Assembly (NCBI GenBank): GCA_004554705.1 | Contig: SFKS01000002.1 | Location: 35,194-99,193 of the forward strand | Direction: 5' to 3' | Length of the DNA: 64,000 bases | Source of the DNA: Clostridiales bacterium | GTDB taxonomy: Bacteria > Bacillota > Clostridia > TANB77 > CAG-508 | Part shown: piece by piece, positions 20,701 to 28,838 of the stretch | How positions within the stretch are numbered: position 1 is the first letter of the stretch | Layout: every line of letters begins with the position of its first letter | Notes under the pieces: generated by a model | What the model saw: the letters and a program-made list of their open reading frames with translations, nothing else | What the model was told of the DNA's origin: nothing | The model's database searches: none | Position numbers and translations under genes: made by a program

Positions 20701-22446
20701 TATAATGATAATGATATAGCTTTATTTGATATTAATAGTGGAGTTATTAATGAAAATAGTAATGTGGTTGTTAAAGATGGAGATGCATTGCATTTTACAG
20801 CTGGAGGAATTGGTGAGGAAAATGAGATTCTTTACAAAATCCAAGAGAAAGGCAATACATTAGATTTAACAAAGTACTCTGGTATTAAAATTGGTTTTAA
20901 TGCTGGAGGTTTGAGTGGAGATAGTTCAGCTAATGATACTGAACTGATTAAAGGTTTAGGATTATATATTAGTTCTTCTTATGAAGACGATGCTCCAACA
21001 AACAAGAATTTATCATTAGATGGGAAAGAAATATTAAAAAATACAGATACACTCCCTGATTTAAATAAGTCAAAACAAGAAATTATTAATCAATATTATG
21101 GTAAAATCATTCAACAAAATGTTGTATATAATAATGTAACTTATACATTATATTACCAGTATGTTAAAAATTCTGAAGGAAAATATATTTTACAACAATT
21201 ACATGATTTAAAATCTTATGAAATTTTTAAATTACCACCATTTGTGGTTAAAAAAGATTCTAAAGGAGATATTCAAACTCAATATGTGCAAGTAAGTATT
21301 GACGGAGCTAATAATCGCTTAAACAATGTTAAAGAGATTGGACTTGTAAGTTTAAGAGATGAGGATGAGTTTGAAGTAATTAGGTCATGTACTATAGAGT
21401 TGAAGAAAATTAGAGCTATAGAATCTGATTATTATCCTATGTATAATCCTCAGGATAACGAAAAACTGTTACCTTTCGACCCAACTTTAGTTGGAGATAA
21501 AAACCATTATGAAATTAAAATGCATACAGAAGGGACAGAAAAAGTTAGGACTGAAAAAGTTAAACAAAAAGTTAAAAAAACTGTTACTGAAAAACAACCA
21601 GTTAAAGTCCCTAAAAAAGATAAAGATGGGCATGATGTTACAGATGACAAGGGTAATGTTGTAATGGAGGATAAAAAGGACGAGAAAGGAGAAATAGTCT
21701 ATGAAGAGGTGCAAGTTGAAAGATTAGTTGATGAGGAAGTTGAAAAAACTGTTAAAACTACAACTAAGTATACTGAACCTCAAAAAGTTTGTCAATGTAA
21801 AGTCTACTATAATAGGATTTCTAAAGATGGGGAAACCTTATTTTATTGGAAAAATGATTCAACAACTACTCACTTTAACCATGTAGGTTTGCAAATTGCT
21901 TGTGATAGTTGGATTCCTAAAAATAGTTTAAGGCTAAATCTTTGTAGCGATGATAGGGGGCGTAATGTTGTTTATAGTATGAATATTCCTACTTTGAATT
22001 ATATTCATGACCCTGTAGCTTCTACTTTAAATTATGATGTTATTAAGGATACTGATGGAAATGTAACTAGTACTACTGCTAAAGAAGATGGTTTTGTTAA
22101 TTTAGCTGCTGTGTTTAAGAAGATTAAAGATGATGTGGCTATTAAGTCTATATCTATTTCTGCTACTGATAAGTTTAAAACTTATATGCAGAAAGCTAAG
22201 GGTGAAAAAACCGTCACTAAGGAAAGTGTTGATTCTACTACTGGTAAGACAACTACTACTACTGAAGTTACTACTATTGGTGATTCTAGCATTAGCTTGT
22301 ATATTGGTAAGATTTCCTTGTATAAGGCTCGTACTATTCCTATTTTTGAGAATGCGATAAGGTTTAAGTTTTATAATCAGTCTGATGATGCTTCTGAGGA
22401 TTCTGCGAAAATCAGGAAGGTTGGTGTTGTGGCTGAATATAGGTAG
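17737..22446 (+). CDS. 1569-residue baseplate/tail appendage protein
   Basis: The N-terminus (YNRVIGRLRPGAIADADDIN, then a helix and LLSPAPKRSGRYIDTMNL) resembles large baseplate-associated proteins of SPO1-like phages as I recall them. Beta modules follow. Two charged inserts interrupt it: a Lys/Glu/Thr repeat (DEKKTDEKKTDEKEKKTE, about residues 485-505) and a longer Lys/Val/Glu-rich segment (about 1270-1345). The C-terminal part is again beta-rich. It is the last gene of the late plus-strand operon and is followed at once by a strong terminator. Function is inferred from the N-terminus and position. Confidence 0.55.
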   Translation: MPSYYNRVIGRLRPGAIADADDINMIQTNVSDALRAVINDHHQNDAFILGEDKNAFLLSPAPKRSGRYIDTMNLVDKDREKWLSIRRYGYRQKIKKSKTSLYSIIAKFRNTSKKPVTVWCELRDDTDFLLKRTSFELPANTLASEFEIVFDETFCSTAPGLSHKEIEPFDTKYMAPPKNQESFDDGVDHTNEMNVNNFTVGASELYFVIKPLNINQYDVSVNGDEDEIINDDTFAVLADRDGNYGKLLEQTGNDGLYYDETAYDLHFRDVYANSSTYLCEMGEAVIDGQKVKCMDTHISIDGASEFGNVKTYVYMDVDGHLKAINSKAYMEDNEADLTVPLPGGMLLIGIITTYLNDNKAPTINQDDTSLHVRMRSHHERLRRLEKELSYTKDIAFPPRLKYTLTGEDIVDSTPEKGYNSLNIETNMPDNTNGTKNANEIEGSKFYLTTDSQGNFVIRTSSAEVITIPVTLLGEKSVSVDTTDKDEKKTDEKKTDEKEKKTETVVSQENILTKEELKGEEAVKHITENVNMEVDGEKGIVKLKNNNNASGVGMTDEEAKATTFNPWDDDASNRPKNKDITPTEREYSVTKGKNGKNDWSSEFPAMTFYTDTDYKLDGIHIPITKFKNCDSIKFVIWKRQGPNNKTNTVWLEKKVYTSKDFSLENAKEKDGYQIMEDGFTIKIEDGLNLPKGQYVIVCIHTPKEGTGSCYVETYKPDNPKDFCIRYYGAGDASHFLLKERYLEIWYNSATFTGTEKKYSKEGHIISGTVTYENKEPITKILATGNIQVPEKCEYHLYADTGGGWQELKLDKSTAITGGGISFRWKLEFKGDSDTPVLSYSDEKKYALNFTLTRKQSNVGAGYSDENVCVTSKTINGNTILKEYMGNPNLKTDKFSNWEFARIWATDNPSNKMIVDIAGSDTQAYIKNDTIVTDKYTIPSQESTFDIFSLYYCDLTLDDFSKTSVDYSHYDATTEYDEHNLRLKLDYDYSYNDNDIALFDINSGVINENSNVVVKDGDALHFTAGGIGEENEILYKIQEKGNTLDLTKYSGIKIGFNAGGLSGDSSANDTELIKGLGLYISSSYEDDAPTNKNLSLDGKEILKNTDTLPDLNKSKQEIINQYYGKIIQQNVVYNNVTYTLYYQYVKNSEGKYILQQLHDLKSYEIFKLPPFVVKKDSKGDIQTQYVQVSIDGANNRLNNVKEIGLVSLRDEDEFEVIRSCTIELKKIRAIESDYYPMYNPQDNEKLLPFDPTLVGDKNHYEIKMHTEGTEKVRTEKVKQKVKKTVTEKQPVKVPKKDKDGHDVTDDKGNVVMEDKKDEKGEIVYEEVQVERLVDEEVEKTVKTTTKYTEPQKVCQCKVYYNRISKDGETLFYWKNDSTTTHFNHVGLQIACDSWIPKNSLRLNLCSDDRGRNVVYSMNIPTLNYIHDPVASTLNYDVIKDTDGNVTSTTAKEDGFVNLAAVFKKIKDDVAIKSISISATDKFKTYMQKAKGEKTVTKESVDSTTGKTTTTTEVTTIGDSSISLYIGKISLYKARTIPIFENAIRFKFYNQSDDASEDSAKIRKVGVVAEYR

Positions 22447-22468
22447 ATTTTTTTACCTATATTTTTTT
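22436..22468 (+). terminator. Strong hairpin terminator at the end of the late operon
   Basis: A perfect 10-bp stem, AATATAGGTA / TACCTATATT with an 8-nt loop, is followed by a T run. The 5' arm overlaps the last codons of the 1569-residue gene. It separates the plus-strand virion block from the convergent minus-strand block. Confidence 0.8.
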
Positions 22469-22515
22469 CATTATAATACTATAAATATAGGATATATTTA
22501 AAAAAATAAAAAAAA

Positions 22516-22842
22516 TTAAGAATAAATATGTTCATTATAATCTTCTTTTTCATGAGTATCAAGAAGCAATAACAATTCCTCATTATACACTACCTCAATA
22601 CTACAAATATAATCTTTATTGACAACCCTAACTTTCTCAAAACCATCATATGTTGTTTCAACGAAAGTAATCCATGTATCGTCCTCATCAATTAAAAAAC
22701 ATAAATCATAAGAGATTTCGTTTTGTAAAAGAATATTAAAACAAATTTTATCTATATCCTTTTTGATTCCCTGAGTTTGTAAAGAAAATTTGAGAATATT
22801 TTCAATAGAGTTATGATTGGTTAATTTTTGTTTTGAGTCCAT
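22516..22842 (-). CDS. Small acidic protein of unknown function
   Basis: A 108-residue protein starting at ATG 22842 after tgaggtaaac. It is acidic with a predicted alpha-beta pattern, including SYDLCFLIDEDDTWITFVETT. No family is recognised. It is the last gene of the minus-strand block and lies 10 nt from an integral membrane protein; possibly co-expressed. Confidence 0.5.
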   Translation of the reverse strand: MDSKQKLTNHNSIENILKFSLQTQGIKKDIDKICFNILLQNEISYDLCFLIDEDDTWITFVETTYDGFEKVRVVNKDYICSIEVVYNEELLLLLDTHEKEDYNEHIYS

Positions 22843-22852
22843 TAAGTTTACC

Positions 22853-23278
22853 TCATTCTAATTCTTCAATTCTATCAGATAATATTATGCAACTGTACAT
22901 TATGTATATATTTACAATGAATAAATAAAACAACATTATAAAAAATGTTAAAAATAATATATCTATTTCTCTAACAGGAGGGTATGCTATTAAAGATAAT
23001 ACTCCTTCTCCTAATGCTAAAATTCCCACTGTTAGTGATGCTTTATAGCATTGAAAGGAGATTTGTCTTATATCACTTTTGATATTATGTATATTCCTTA
23101 ATGTAATATATAAAGTGACAATAATTATCAACATAATGTATGTGGTTATCAAGATTAAGTGCATTATTGTTCCTTGGGGCAATGGATGTGAAAATCTTGA
23201 TAAAAAAAGCATAATAAAAGCCAGAAATCCGATAACTAAACTGATTTGTATCTCTCTGATTTTTAACATTTGCTTCAT
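22853..23278 (-). CDS. Four-helix integral membrane protein
   Basis: A 141-residue protein with four hydrophobic helices (about 10-27, 41-60, 78-98 and 107-130). The ATG is preceded by aggtg. It could be a superinfection-exclusion, holin-type or envelope-associated protein; the sequence gives no further clue. Confidence 0.55.
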   Translation of the reverse strand: MKQMLKIREIQISLVIGFLAFIMLFLSRFSHPLPQGTIMHLILITTYIMLIIIVTLYITLRNIHNIKSDIRQISFQCYKASLTVGILALGEGVLSLIAYPPVREIDILFLTFFIMLFYLFIVNIYIMYSCIILSDRIEELE

Positions 23279-23329
23279 CTTGTATACACCTGTTTGTTAT
23301 TTTTGTTTTAAGGTTATATTTAAACTTTT

Positions 23330-23857
23330 TTATAAACATTCATCAATAAGGGAGGAAATGAATTCTGGTGTGAATGGGTCATAGAAAAATTGTCCAATAG
23401 ATACATCTTTATGGTTGTATCTGAGCATGAAACATTTTTTTGGATTATCTCCTTTTTCATTATTATGGTATAGATGGTTTGGTAGATAATGGACTTTCGA
23501 TGAATCAAATATCGTATATTTATTTTTTCGTGCATTTTTTGGATAGTTTGTTGTTCCACCTATCGTTAAATTAAACGCATCTTCATTTATTTTATGGTAG
23601 GTTTTACATTGCTTGATATAATATTTCTCCCAATAATTTAATTCATCATGTGAAACATTATATGTAAAAAAAGATAATAATGGTATTAATTCATATTTAT
23701 CTGGATGTTTTTGAAGTTTATTTTCAAAAAGATTATTCTTTTTAGACACCAAATGTTGTTTATGTCGAATATTAAACGACTGTGTAGTCAATCCCACATA
23801 AACAATTTGGTTGGTATCAATATCTCGGTAAGCATATATGCCTTTTGCATTTAACAT
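23330..23857 (-). CDS. GIY-YIG family endonuclease
   Basis: About 175 residues if it starts at ATG 23857; an upstream in-frame ATG at 23923 would add 22 residues. The GIY-YIG core is clear: KGIYAYRDIDTNQIVYVGLT, an arginine/histidine helix (FNIRHKQHL) and a downstream glutamate helix (LNYWEKYYIKQCKTY) followed by NLTIGG. Free-standing nucleases of this family are typically homing endonucleases of phages. Its place just downstream of nrdD, a frequent target of mobile introns and inteins, supports that. The ribosome site is weak. Confidence 0.8.
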   Translation of the reverse strand: MLNAKGIYAYRDIDTNQIVYVGLTTQSFNIRHKQHLVSKKNNLFENKLQKHPDKYELIPLLSFFTYNVSHDELNYWEKYYIKQCKTYHKINEDAFNLTIGGTTNYPKNARKNKYTIFDSSKVHYLPNHLYHNNEKGDNPKKCFMLRYNHKDVSIGQFFYDPFTPEFISSLIDECL

Positions 23858-23990
23858 AATTATTTTTCCCGAAAGGATATAAAGCGTTTTCTCCAACTTT
23901 ATATTTTCTTGAATGATATTCACCAGTATCAGAATCGTACCAAAAAATTGTATCTTGGTTAAAATAACGTTCCTTATGTTTGTATATCAT
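23817..23990 (-). CDS. Possible 57-residue protein between nrdD and the GIY-YIG gene
   Basis: An open frame from ATG 23990 (MIYKHKERYFNQDTIFWYDS..) overlaps the end of nrdD's downstream region and the start of the nuclease gene in different frames. The frame also extends upstream into nrdD. There is no convincing ribosome site. It may be a real small gene, or residue left by insertion of the nuclease gene. Confidence 0.3.
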   Translation of the reverse strand: MIYKHKERYFNQDTIFWYDSDTGEYHSRKYKVGENALYPFGKNNYVKCKRHICLPRY

Positions 23991-24009
23991 TTTTCTTACA
24001 TCGATATTT

Positions 24010-27000
24010 TTATAATTTGTGTCTATATCTATCTTTAAATTCTTGTTGTTTTCCGTTATTAAACCCAAGTGTTGGCAAATAGTAGCCCGTGCATCTGTCA
24101 TAAGTCACTAAATCAGTAGACCCACAAATAGGACAAACGTTTATATTATCATTAATAGTAAATTGACATTCTCGACAATAAGTAAATACTTTTGAATATG
24201 CCCAGAAAGTTACATCAGAATCTACAATTTTTTTATTTAAACTCCAAATTGCTTCTGCATCACTCCAGACTTCTCCTAACCATAAATGAAGAATACTGCC
24301 TCCTAATGTGAGTTTATTATATTGTTGAGCGTTTTTAATATGTGCTACTATATTTGAATCATCAGAAACGGGAATATGATTAGAGTTGGTTAAATAATAA
24401 TTACCTTTTACACCTTGTACTATAGCATCTGGATATTTGTCCTTAATAATTAGGGCAAACCGGTGAGCTGTAGATTCTGCAGCAGAGCCTATTACGCTCC
24501 AGCGAAGGTTATCACGCTCATGAAATTCTTCTTTTTTACTATTAAGTAATTTAAGGATTTTTTCGCCTTCATTATCTGATATATTATTTAAAGACTCTAA
24601 ACATTCATGCAAACCACAAAAACCTAATGTAATAGTAGTATTATCTATATCATACAATGGCTTTCCACTGTCTTTATCTTCCTGCAAAAGAAAATCAGAC
24701 ATATGTTTATTATAAATAGTATCTATAACACAGTTTCTACGATATATCAAACCATCATAAGCAATTTCACATACTTCATCTAATTTTTGATAAAATTTAT
24801 TAACATCTCCATTACTATCTAAAGCAATTAATGGTAAATTTAATGTTGTATATGCAAAATTACCAGTATTTAAACAATCAACATCATAACTACCTGTCCA
24901 ATTCATGGGGAGAGTAGTACGACAATTACCAGTTAAAATGAAGTCATCACCAACAATAATTCTATCATTAACCTCAAAACAATAAGTATAATCAGTCTCA
25001 TTTAATGGTATAATTTCTTTTACTGATTGACTTTTTGTTTCAGTAATATGCCTATAATTATTATCTACTGACTGAACAATTTGATATTGTTTATCTCTTA
25101 AAGTTAATTGTTGTAAGATTCTAACACTCTCATAATTACAGCTAAGATATATCCTTTCAAAAGGTTGTCTATTCTTTTGATTCTTTGATGGTTGTATAAT
25201 ACGACTACTAAATTTAATACCTAAATTAAAACACGCCCATTTGAATAATCGAGTATATTCCATATCAGTTGAAACAAATTCAGCAGCTAAACTTTTATTA
25301 AAACCACCATTAATCCTAATATAACCATTAGATGATAATAAACCGGATAATAAGCCAGCTAAACAATTAATATCAGTTAAATCTGGTTTCTGTATTTCAT
25401 CGCTACTAAAATAAAAAACAGTATAATTAACATCATCTCTAGAATGATAAACAATTTTTTCTTTATATTTTATATTTAAATCATCTAATAATTTACGGGC
25501 ATAATCAATCTTATCTTCTTTTAAAAGCATAAAATTAGCATGACCTTTATCAAAATCATCACCTTTCTTTCCGTCTCCTAAATAAAATCCATATAACATA
25601 GCTCTTTTATCGGGGATTAAATGAGATTGTTCATCATTTAATATACAAGCGACATCCAATAAATTAGACTTACAACTTAAAATATTCTTTTTATTCATCG
25701 CACGATGTGTAATCATTGAATGATTTTTATCGCATATGAATGATTTATTCCCTGCAAGTTTTATTTTATATAATTCTTGAGGTTTGTTTTTAATAAAATT
25801 CTTTGCTTTATGCCAAATAATATTTTTATCATCATCAACAGTCAATACTTCAATATTATTAACTTTAGTTTTACCTATATCAGCATTAAGTAATTCATCT
25901 ATTTCTTTAAAAGATAAATAACGTAATTGATTATCTATTTTTACCCATAATGATGTATCTGGAGAAAAGCAGCCCATTACTGTTTTCTCTGATTCTGCGC
26001 AATTAACATAATATAATGTTGGATTATTAGCTCCTATCTCATGTACTAATTTACAATTCCCACTATATTCATCTAAGTCTCCTTCTCTAATGTTAATCAA
26101 AATATTAGGGAAACGATGATATGCTCCTATTCCATCTTTTTCATTAGATACTTCAAGTACAGCTCTAAAAATTAAATCAGCTTCTTTTTGATAATCGCCA
26201 TAAACCCCGCTAACAATACCCCCTGGACCTATAGCTGGTTCATTTTTTAAAATCTCTGGCATAGACATATCTATTCCTATAGAGGAGAATAAACATTGCC
26301 CCCCGCGGCAAATTAAAGACATATTGCAATTAAAAATAAAGCCCTGAATAGCTTGTTTAATTTCTTCATATGTTCTTCCACGTGCAAATACGGACAATAG
26401 AGAATTGAAGTTAGCATATCCCTGTCCACCACTAAATACGGTTGCTCCTGCCATAAAAGCTTGAAGCAAGTGATTTAAGAGCACCTCTAACGATTTAGCT
26501 GGTTTTGCGACAGAACCCATTAATCCATGACCATCAATCTTAAGTCCATTCTTCGCAAAAAAACGTAAATCGTAATTCATACAATTAGGTCTTAAATGGA
26601 AATATTCCATATCATGCCAGTGAAGCAATCCTTCTTTATGTGCTTCAGAACAATGTTTAGGCATATCCATTAGTGCGTACTCTTTAGCTACACCATCATA
26701 TGCATATTTTGCTATCATTTCAGGAGTGTATCCTATATTAGCGTTATCCTTACATCCATTTTGTAATAAATCTTCAAACTCTGATACACTCATTCCTAGT
26801 TTTCTATTTTGTTCTACAGCTTTAAAGTGACCCTCTTTTAATAATTGAGAAGAAACCTCAGCTCTAATATCAGAAGTAGATATCTCGGTAAGCCCGTCAT
26901 TTTGTTTAAGTTTATATAATTTTTTAGCAATACGGTCTTGTATTCTTTCTGCAAGTTCCTTATCAGTTCCAGTTTCGGTTATAATTGTTTGTGAAATTAA

Positions 27001-27057
27001 CCTTGGTTTGAAATCCTCTTTATTTCCATCTGTATGTATAACAGTAATTTTATCCAT
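24010..27057 (-). CDS. nrdD: Anaerobic ribonucleoside-triphosphate reductase with intein
   Basis: A 1015-residue precursor; without the 349-residue intein it is about 666 residues, normal for class III reductases, which make dNTPs from NTPs with a glycyl radical. It has an N-terminal ATP-cone region (about 1-95), the NrdD core, a zinc site near the C-terminus (CRECQ..CPICGS) and the glycyl-radical region (DRCTGYYLPTLGFNNGK) ending in FKDRYRHKL. The intein interrupts VMG/CRTTLPMNW, at a conserved cysteine. The ATG follows agagatgat. No NrdG activase is seen here, so activation would need a host or out-of-window enzyme. It heads the anaerobic dNTP supply set with dCTP deaminase and thymidylate synthase. 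Confidence 0.93.
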   Translation of the reverse strand: MDKITVIHTDGNKEDFKPRLISQTIITETGTDKELAERIQDRIAKKLYKLKQNDGLTEISTSDIRAEVSSQLLKEGHFKAVEQNRKLGMSVSEFEDLLQNGCKDNANIGYTPEMIAKYAYDGVAKEYALMDMPKHCSEAHKEGLLHWHDMEYFHLRPNCMNYDLRFFAKNGLKIDGHGLMGSVAKPAKSLEVLLNHLLQAFMAGATVFSGGQGYANFNSLLSVFARGRTYEEIKQAIQGFIFNCNMSLICRGGQCLFSSIGIDMSMPEILKNEPAIGPGGIVSGVYGDYQKEADLIFRAVLEVSNEKDGIGAYHRFPNILINIREGDLDEYSGNCKLVHEIGANNPTLYYVNCAESEKTVMGCFSPDTSLWVKIDNQLRYLSFKEIDELLNADIGKTKVNNIEVLTVDDDKNIIWHKAKNFIKNKPQELYKIKLAGNKSFICDKNHSMITHRAMNKKNILSCKSNLLDVACILNDEQSHLIPDKRAMLYGFYLGDGKKGDDFDKGHANFMLLKEDKIDYARKLLDDLNIKYKEKIVYHSRDDVNYTVFYFSSDEIQKPDLTDINCLAGLLSGLLSSNGYIRINGGFNKSLAAEFVSTDMEYTRLFKWACFNLGIKFSSRIIQPSKNQKNRQPFERIYLSCNYESVRILQQLTLRDKQYQIVQSVDNNYRHITETKSQSVKEIIPLNETDYTYCFEVNDRIIVGDDFILTGNCRTTLPMNWTGSYDVDCLNTGNFAYTTLNLPLIALDSNGDVNKFYQKLDEVCEIAYDGLIYRRNCVIDTIYNKHMSDFLLQEDKDSGKPLYDIDNTTITLGFCGLHECLESLNNISDNEGEKILKLLNSKKEEFHERDNLRWSVIGSAAESTAHRFALIIKDKYPDAIVQGVKGNYYLTNSNHIPVSDDSNIVAHIKNAQQYNKLTLGGSILHLWLGEVWSDAEAIWSLNKKIVDSDVTFWAYSKVFTYCRECQFTINDNINVCPICGSTDLVTYDRCTGYYLPTLGFNNGKQQEFKDRYRHKL
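24925..25971 (-). other. LAGLIDADG intein inside NrdD
   Basis: This is an in-frame protein intron of 349 residues (precursor 363-711). It begins with Cys (CFSPDTSLW) and ends LTGN, with Cys as the first C-extein residue. Splicing block B may be at DKNHSMITHR. Two LAGLIDADG-like motifs are present: LYGFYLGDG and LAGLLSGLLSSNGYI, so it is a full homing-endonuclease intein. The usual penultimate His of the C-terminal block is Gly here. Both endonuclease motifs keep an acidic or polar residue at the catalytic position (D in the first, N in the second), so cleavage activity is uncertain. Confidence 0.9.
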
Positions 27058-27115
27058 TTCATATCATCTCTTTAAATCGTTACATATATGTTACATTTTT
27101 TTTTATGAAAAAACA

Positions 27116-27325
27116 TTATTCAAAAAAATTTTCACTTAATACTCTTGAAACAGTTTTACTTCTTTCATCAAGAAGATTGTCGACAATAGTTTTATGTCGA
27201 TTAATAGTAGTTTTTTTCTCTATCTCATCTAAAATAAACTCTACTTGTTCACTATCTACATTACAGGAAACTTTCACCTCTTCGGCTTTAATCTCCTTAC
27301 CAGCTATTTTTATAGTTCCACTCAT
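27116..27325 (-). CDS. Small protein upstream of nrdD
   Basis: A 69-residue protein from ATG 27325; the open frame extends three codons further upstream. Residues 1-40 suggest a beta-hairpin followed by a helix; the C-terminal half is charged helical. No ribosome site is obvious, but the composition looks like a real gene. It lies between a hairpin and nrdD. Function unknown. Confidence 0.45.
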   Translation of the reverse strand: MSGTIKIAGKEIKAEEVKVSCNVDSEQVEFILDEIEKKTTINRHKTIVDNLLDERSKTVSRVLSENFFE

Positions 27326-27334
27326 AAAAATCAA

Positions 27335-27365
27335 AAAAAAATAGAGGAAATTTAATCCTCCTGAT
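27335..27365 (-). terminator. Probable terminator after the dCTP deaminase gene
   Basis: On the minus strand a GAGGA / TCCTC stem that overlaps the stop codon of the deaminase gene is followed by a run of nine T. It would separate the deaminase operon from the nrdD side. Confidence 0.5.
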
Positions 27366-27861
27366 AATCTCCATCATACTTCTTCATAACACCGTCAGCT
27401 TGAAAATCTAATAATTGAGCAAAACGAACACCTTTCTCTAAATAAAAAGGCGCATCACTCTTATTTTCAACTAAAAAACTCAAATGCCCATTAAAACCAG
27501 CATCACCAACACAAGTCCTAACATCAATACAACTACGCAATAATGTAGAACGAGGGAAGTATAATTGAACATTATTATCTCCAATTTTAATCTTTTCTTC
27601 AGTCTCTACAATATATACACTATGTGGAGCTAAACAAAATACCTTACAAATACCTCCATTTACTAAAGTACTTACATGATTAACTTCTCTTAATTCAGGT
27701 TTAAGTTTAGCATCTTTGTATAACCCATACATTGTGTTTTCAATATGTTCTGGAGCAAATACTTTTCCTACGGTTAAATCAAGTCCATTTGGTTGGAATT
27801 GAGCATCATCTAAATCCAAATACTCATATTGTTTTCTTAAATACTCTTCTCCATTAATCAT
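27352..27861 (-). CDS. dcd: dCTP deaminase / dUTPase family protein
   Basis: About 169 residues from ATG 27861, one base after the previous stop; an upstream TTG in frame is less likely. It has the dCTP deaminase/dUTPase fold signatures: FQPNGLDLTVG, then YFPRSTLLR, then VGDAGFNGHLSFLVEN with the catalytic-type Glu, then LEKGVRFAQLLDF. The family converts dCTP to dUTP, and in archaea some members go on to dUMP, feeding thymidylate synthase. A thyA-type gene is present at 61.8 kb, so the pair forms a dTTP route. Confidence 0.85.
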   Translation of the reverse strand: MINGEEYLRKQYEYLDLDDAQFQPNGLDLTVGKVFAPEHIENTMYGLYKDAKLKPELREVNHVSTLVNGGICKVFCLAPHSVYIVETEEKIKIGDNNVQLYFPRSTLLRSCIDVRTCVGDAGFNGHLSFLVENKSDAPFYLEKGVRFAQLLDFQADGVMKKYDGDYQED

Positions 27862-27862
27862 A

Positions 27863-28240
27863 TTAATCGTCTCTGAACAAATCAATAGCTGGGGAATTTT
27901 CTACACTAATTCTTTCCTCTTCTTCTGCCCTTATTCCTTTTTTATGTAAACGGTAGGTTCTTAATTCATCTACACTAATATCGAAATGTTTTGCGGTTTT
28001 TGTTAACCCATCTTCTTTAATGGATTTTTGAATATCATCCATTGTGTTAGTGGTTAAATCAACAACACCATCTTCCATCTCTTTAAGTACATTAACTAAT
28101 TGTTTTTTTGACAAGGATTGTGTTTTTTGGTAGTCTTGTATTGCTTTAAAATCAATATCTGTATCAGCTAACACATCAATAAGTTCGACGACCTTGTTTA
28201 TTCCATATCCTTTTTCATCTAAATACTCACTAAATTTCAT
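27863..28240 (-). CDS. Helical protein, possible DNA-binding regulator
   Basis: About 125 residues from ATG 28240, chosen because of the ribosome site aaagaggtag. The protein is almost fully helical and acidic. Residues about 80-105 (TKTAKHFDISVDELRTYRLH) look like a helix-turn-helix. No family is certain. It lies between the IS110-type protein and dCTP deaminase in one operon. Confidence 0.5.
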   Translation of the reverse strand: MKFSEYLDEKGYGINKVVELIDVLADTDIDFKAIQDYQKTQSLSKKQLVNVLKEMEDGVVDLTTNTMDDIQKSIKEDGLTKTAKHFDISVDELRTYRLHKKGIRAEEEERISVENSPAIDLFRDD

Positions 28241-28253
28241 TTTATCTACCTCT

Positions 28254-28823
28254 TTAGAAATCATTTATTTTATTCCAGCTAAAATACAAATTTTTTAAAA
28301 AACGTTTTACAACCATTCTCCTTGCTAAATTCTCAATATGTTTTTCACTTCTGCGTGGGTATTTGTCTCGATATTTCTGACAGTTAATATCAAAAACAAA
28401 TTTATATTGTTCATTTCTTTGCACAAGTTTATGTCCTATCCTTAACAATAATTTATGGAAATTTTTATTATATGTTTTTGGATTTGGGATAAACCCAGCA
28501 TATGAGATGAGGTTGTCAAAATGTTTAAAATTATTTATGTCTTTTATAATACATATAAGTTGTGCTTTTTCGAACACATTAATGCCGTCAACTGATGACA
28601 AAAAAAAATTATAAATAGGAATTTTATTTAATGATTGAAATATTTGTGTGGTAATATATTTTAAAGCTTCATCTAATGGACCTATAATGTTTTCATGTAA
28701 TGTATTTTTTGCATCATCGGTGAATCCGGAGCTTTGTATTCTTGCGATATTACTTCTTTTTGTTAAGTATATATTATCAGCTGTATCGCTTAATATCTTT
28801 AATACTTGTATGTCTTCATCCAT
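28254..28823 (-). CDS. Stand-alone IS110/IS116 transposase C-terminal-type domain protein
   Basis: A 189-residue protein. From about residue 75 it follows the IS116/IS110/IS902 C-terminal domain: a helix-hairpin-helix-like start (SVDGINVFEKAQLICII), DINNFKHFDNLISYAGFIPN, then a helical tail with ARRMVVKRFLKNLYFSW. There is no N-terminal DEDD (RuvC-like) domain, and the Ser of the usual SG motif after the AGxxP turn is absent (NPKTYNKN). So it is not an active transposase; a DNA- or RNA-binding role is more likely. It sits mid-operon with replication genes and has a strong site (aggaggatt), indicating a kept, expressed gene. Confidence 0.7.
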   Translation of the reverse strand: MDEDIQVLKILSDTADNIYLTKRSNIARIQSSGFTDDAKNTLHENIIGPLDEALKYITTQIFQSLNKIPIYNFFLSSVDGINVFEKAQLICIIKDINNFKHFDNLISYAGFIPNPKTYNKNFHKLLLRIGHKLVQRNEQYKFVFDINCQKYRDKYPRRSEKHIENLARRMVVKRFLKNLYFSWNKINDF

Positions 28824-28838
28824 GTTTATTCAATCCTC

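Noticed and set aside
22130..22360. Leucine-rich 76-codon plus-strand frame
   Set aside because: Lies in another frame of the 1569-residue gene, caused by its Thr-codon repeats.
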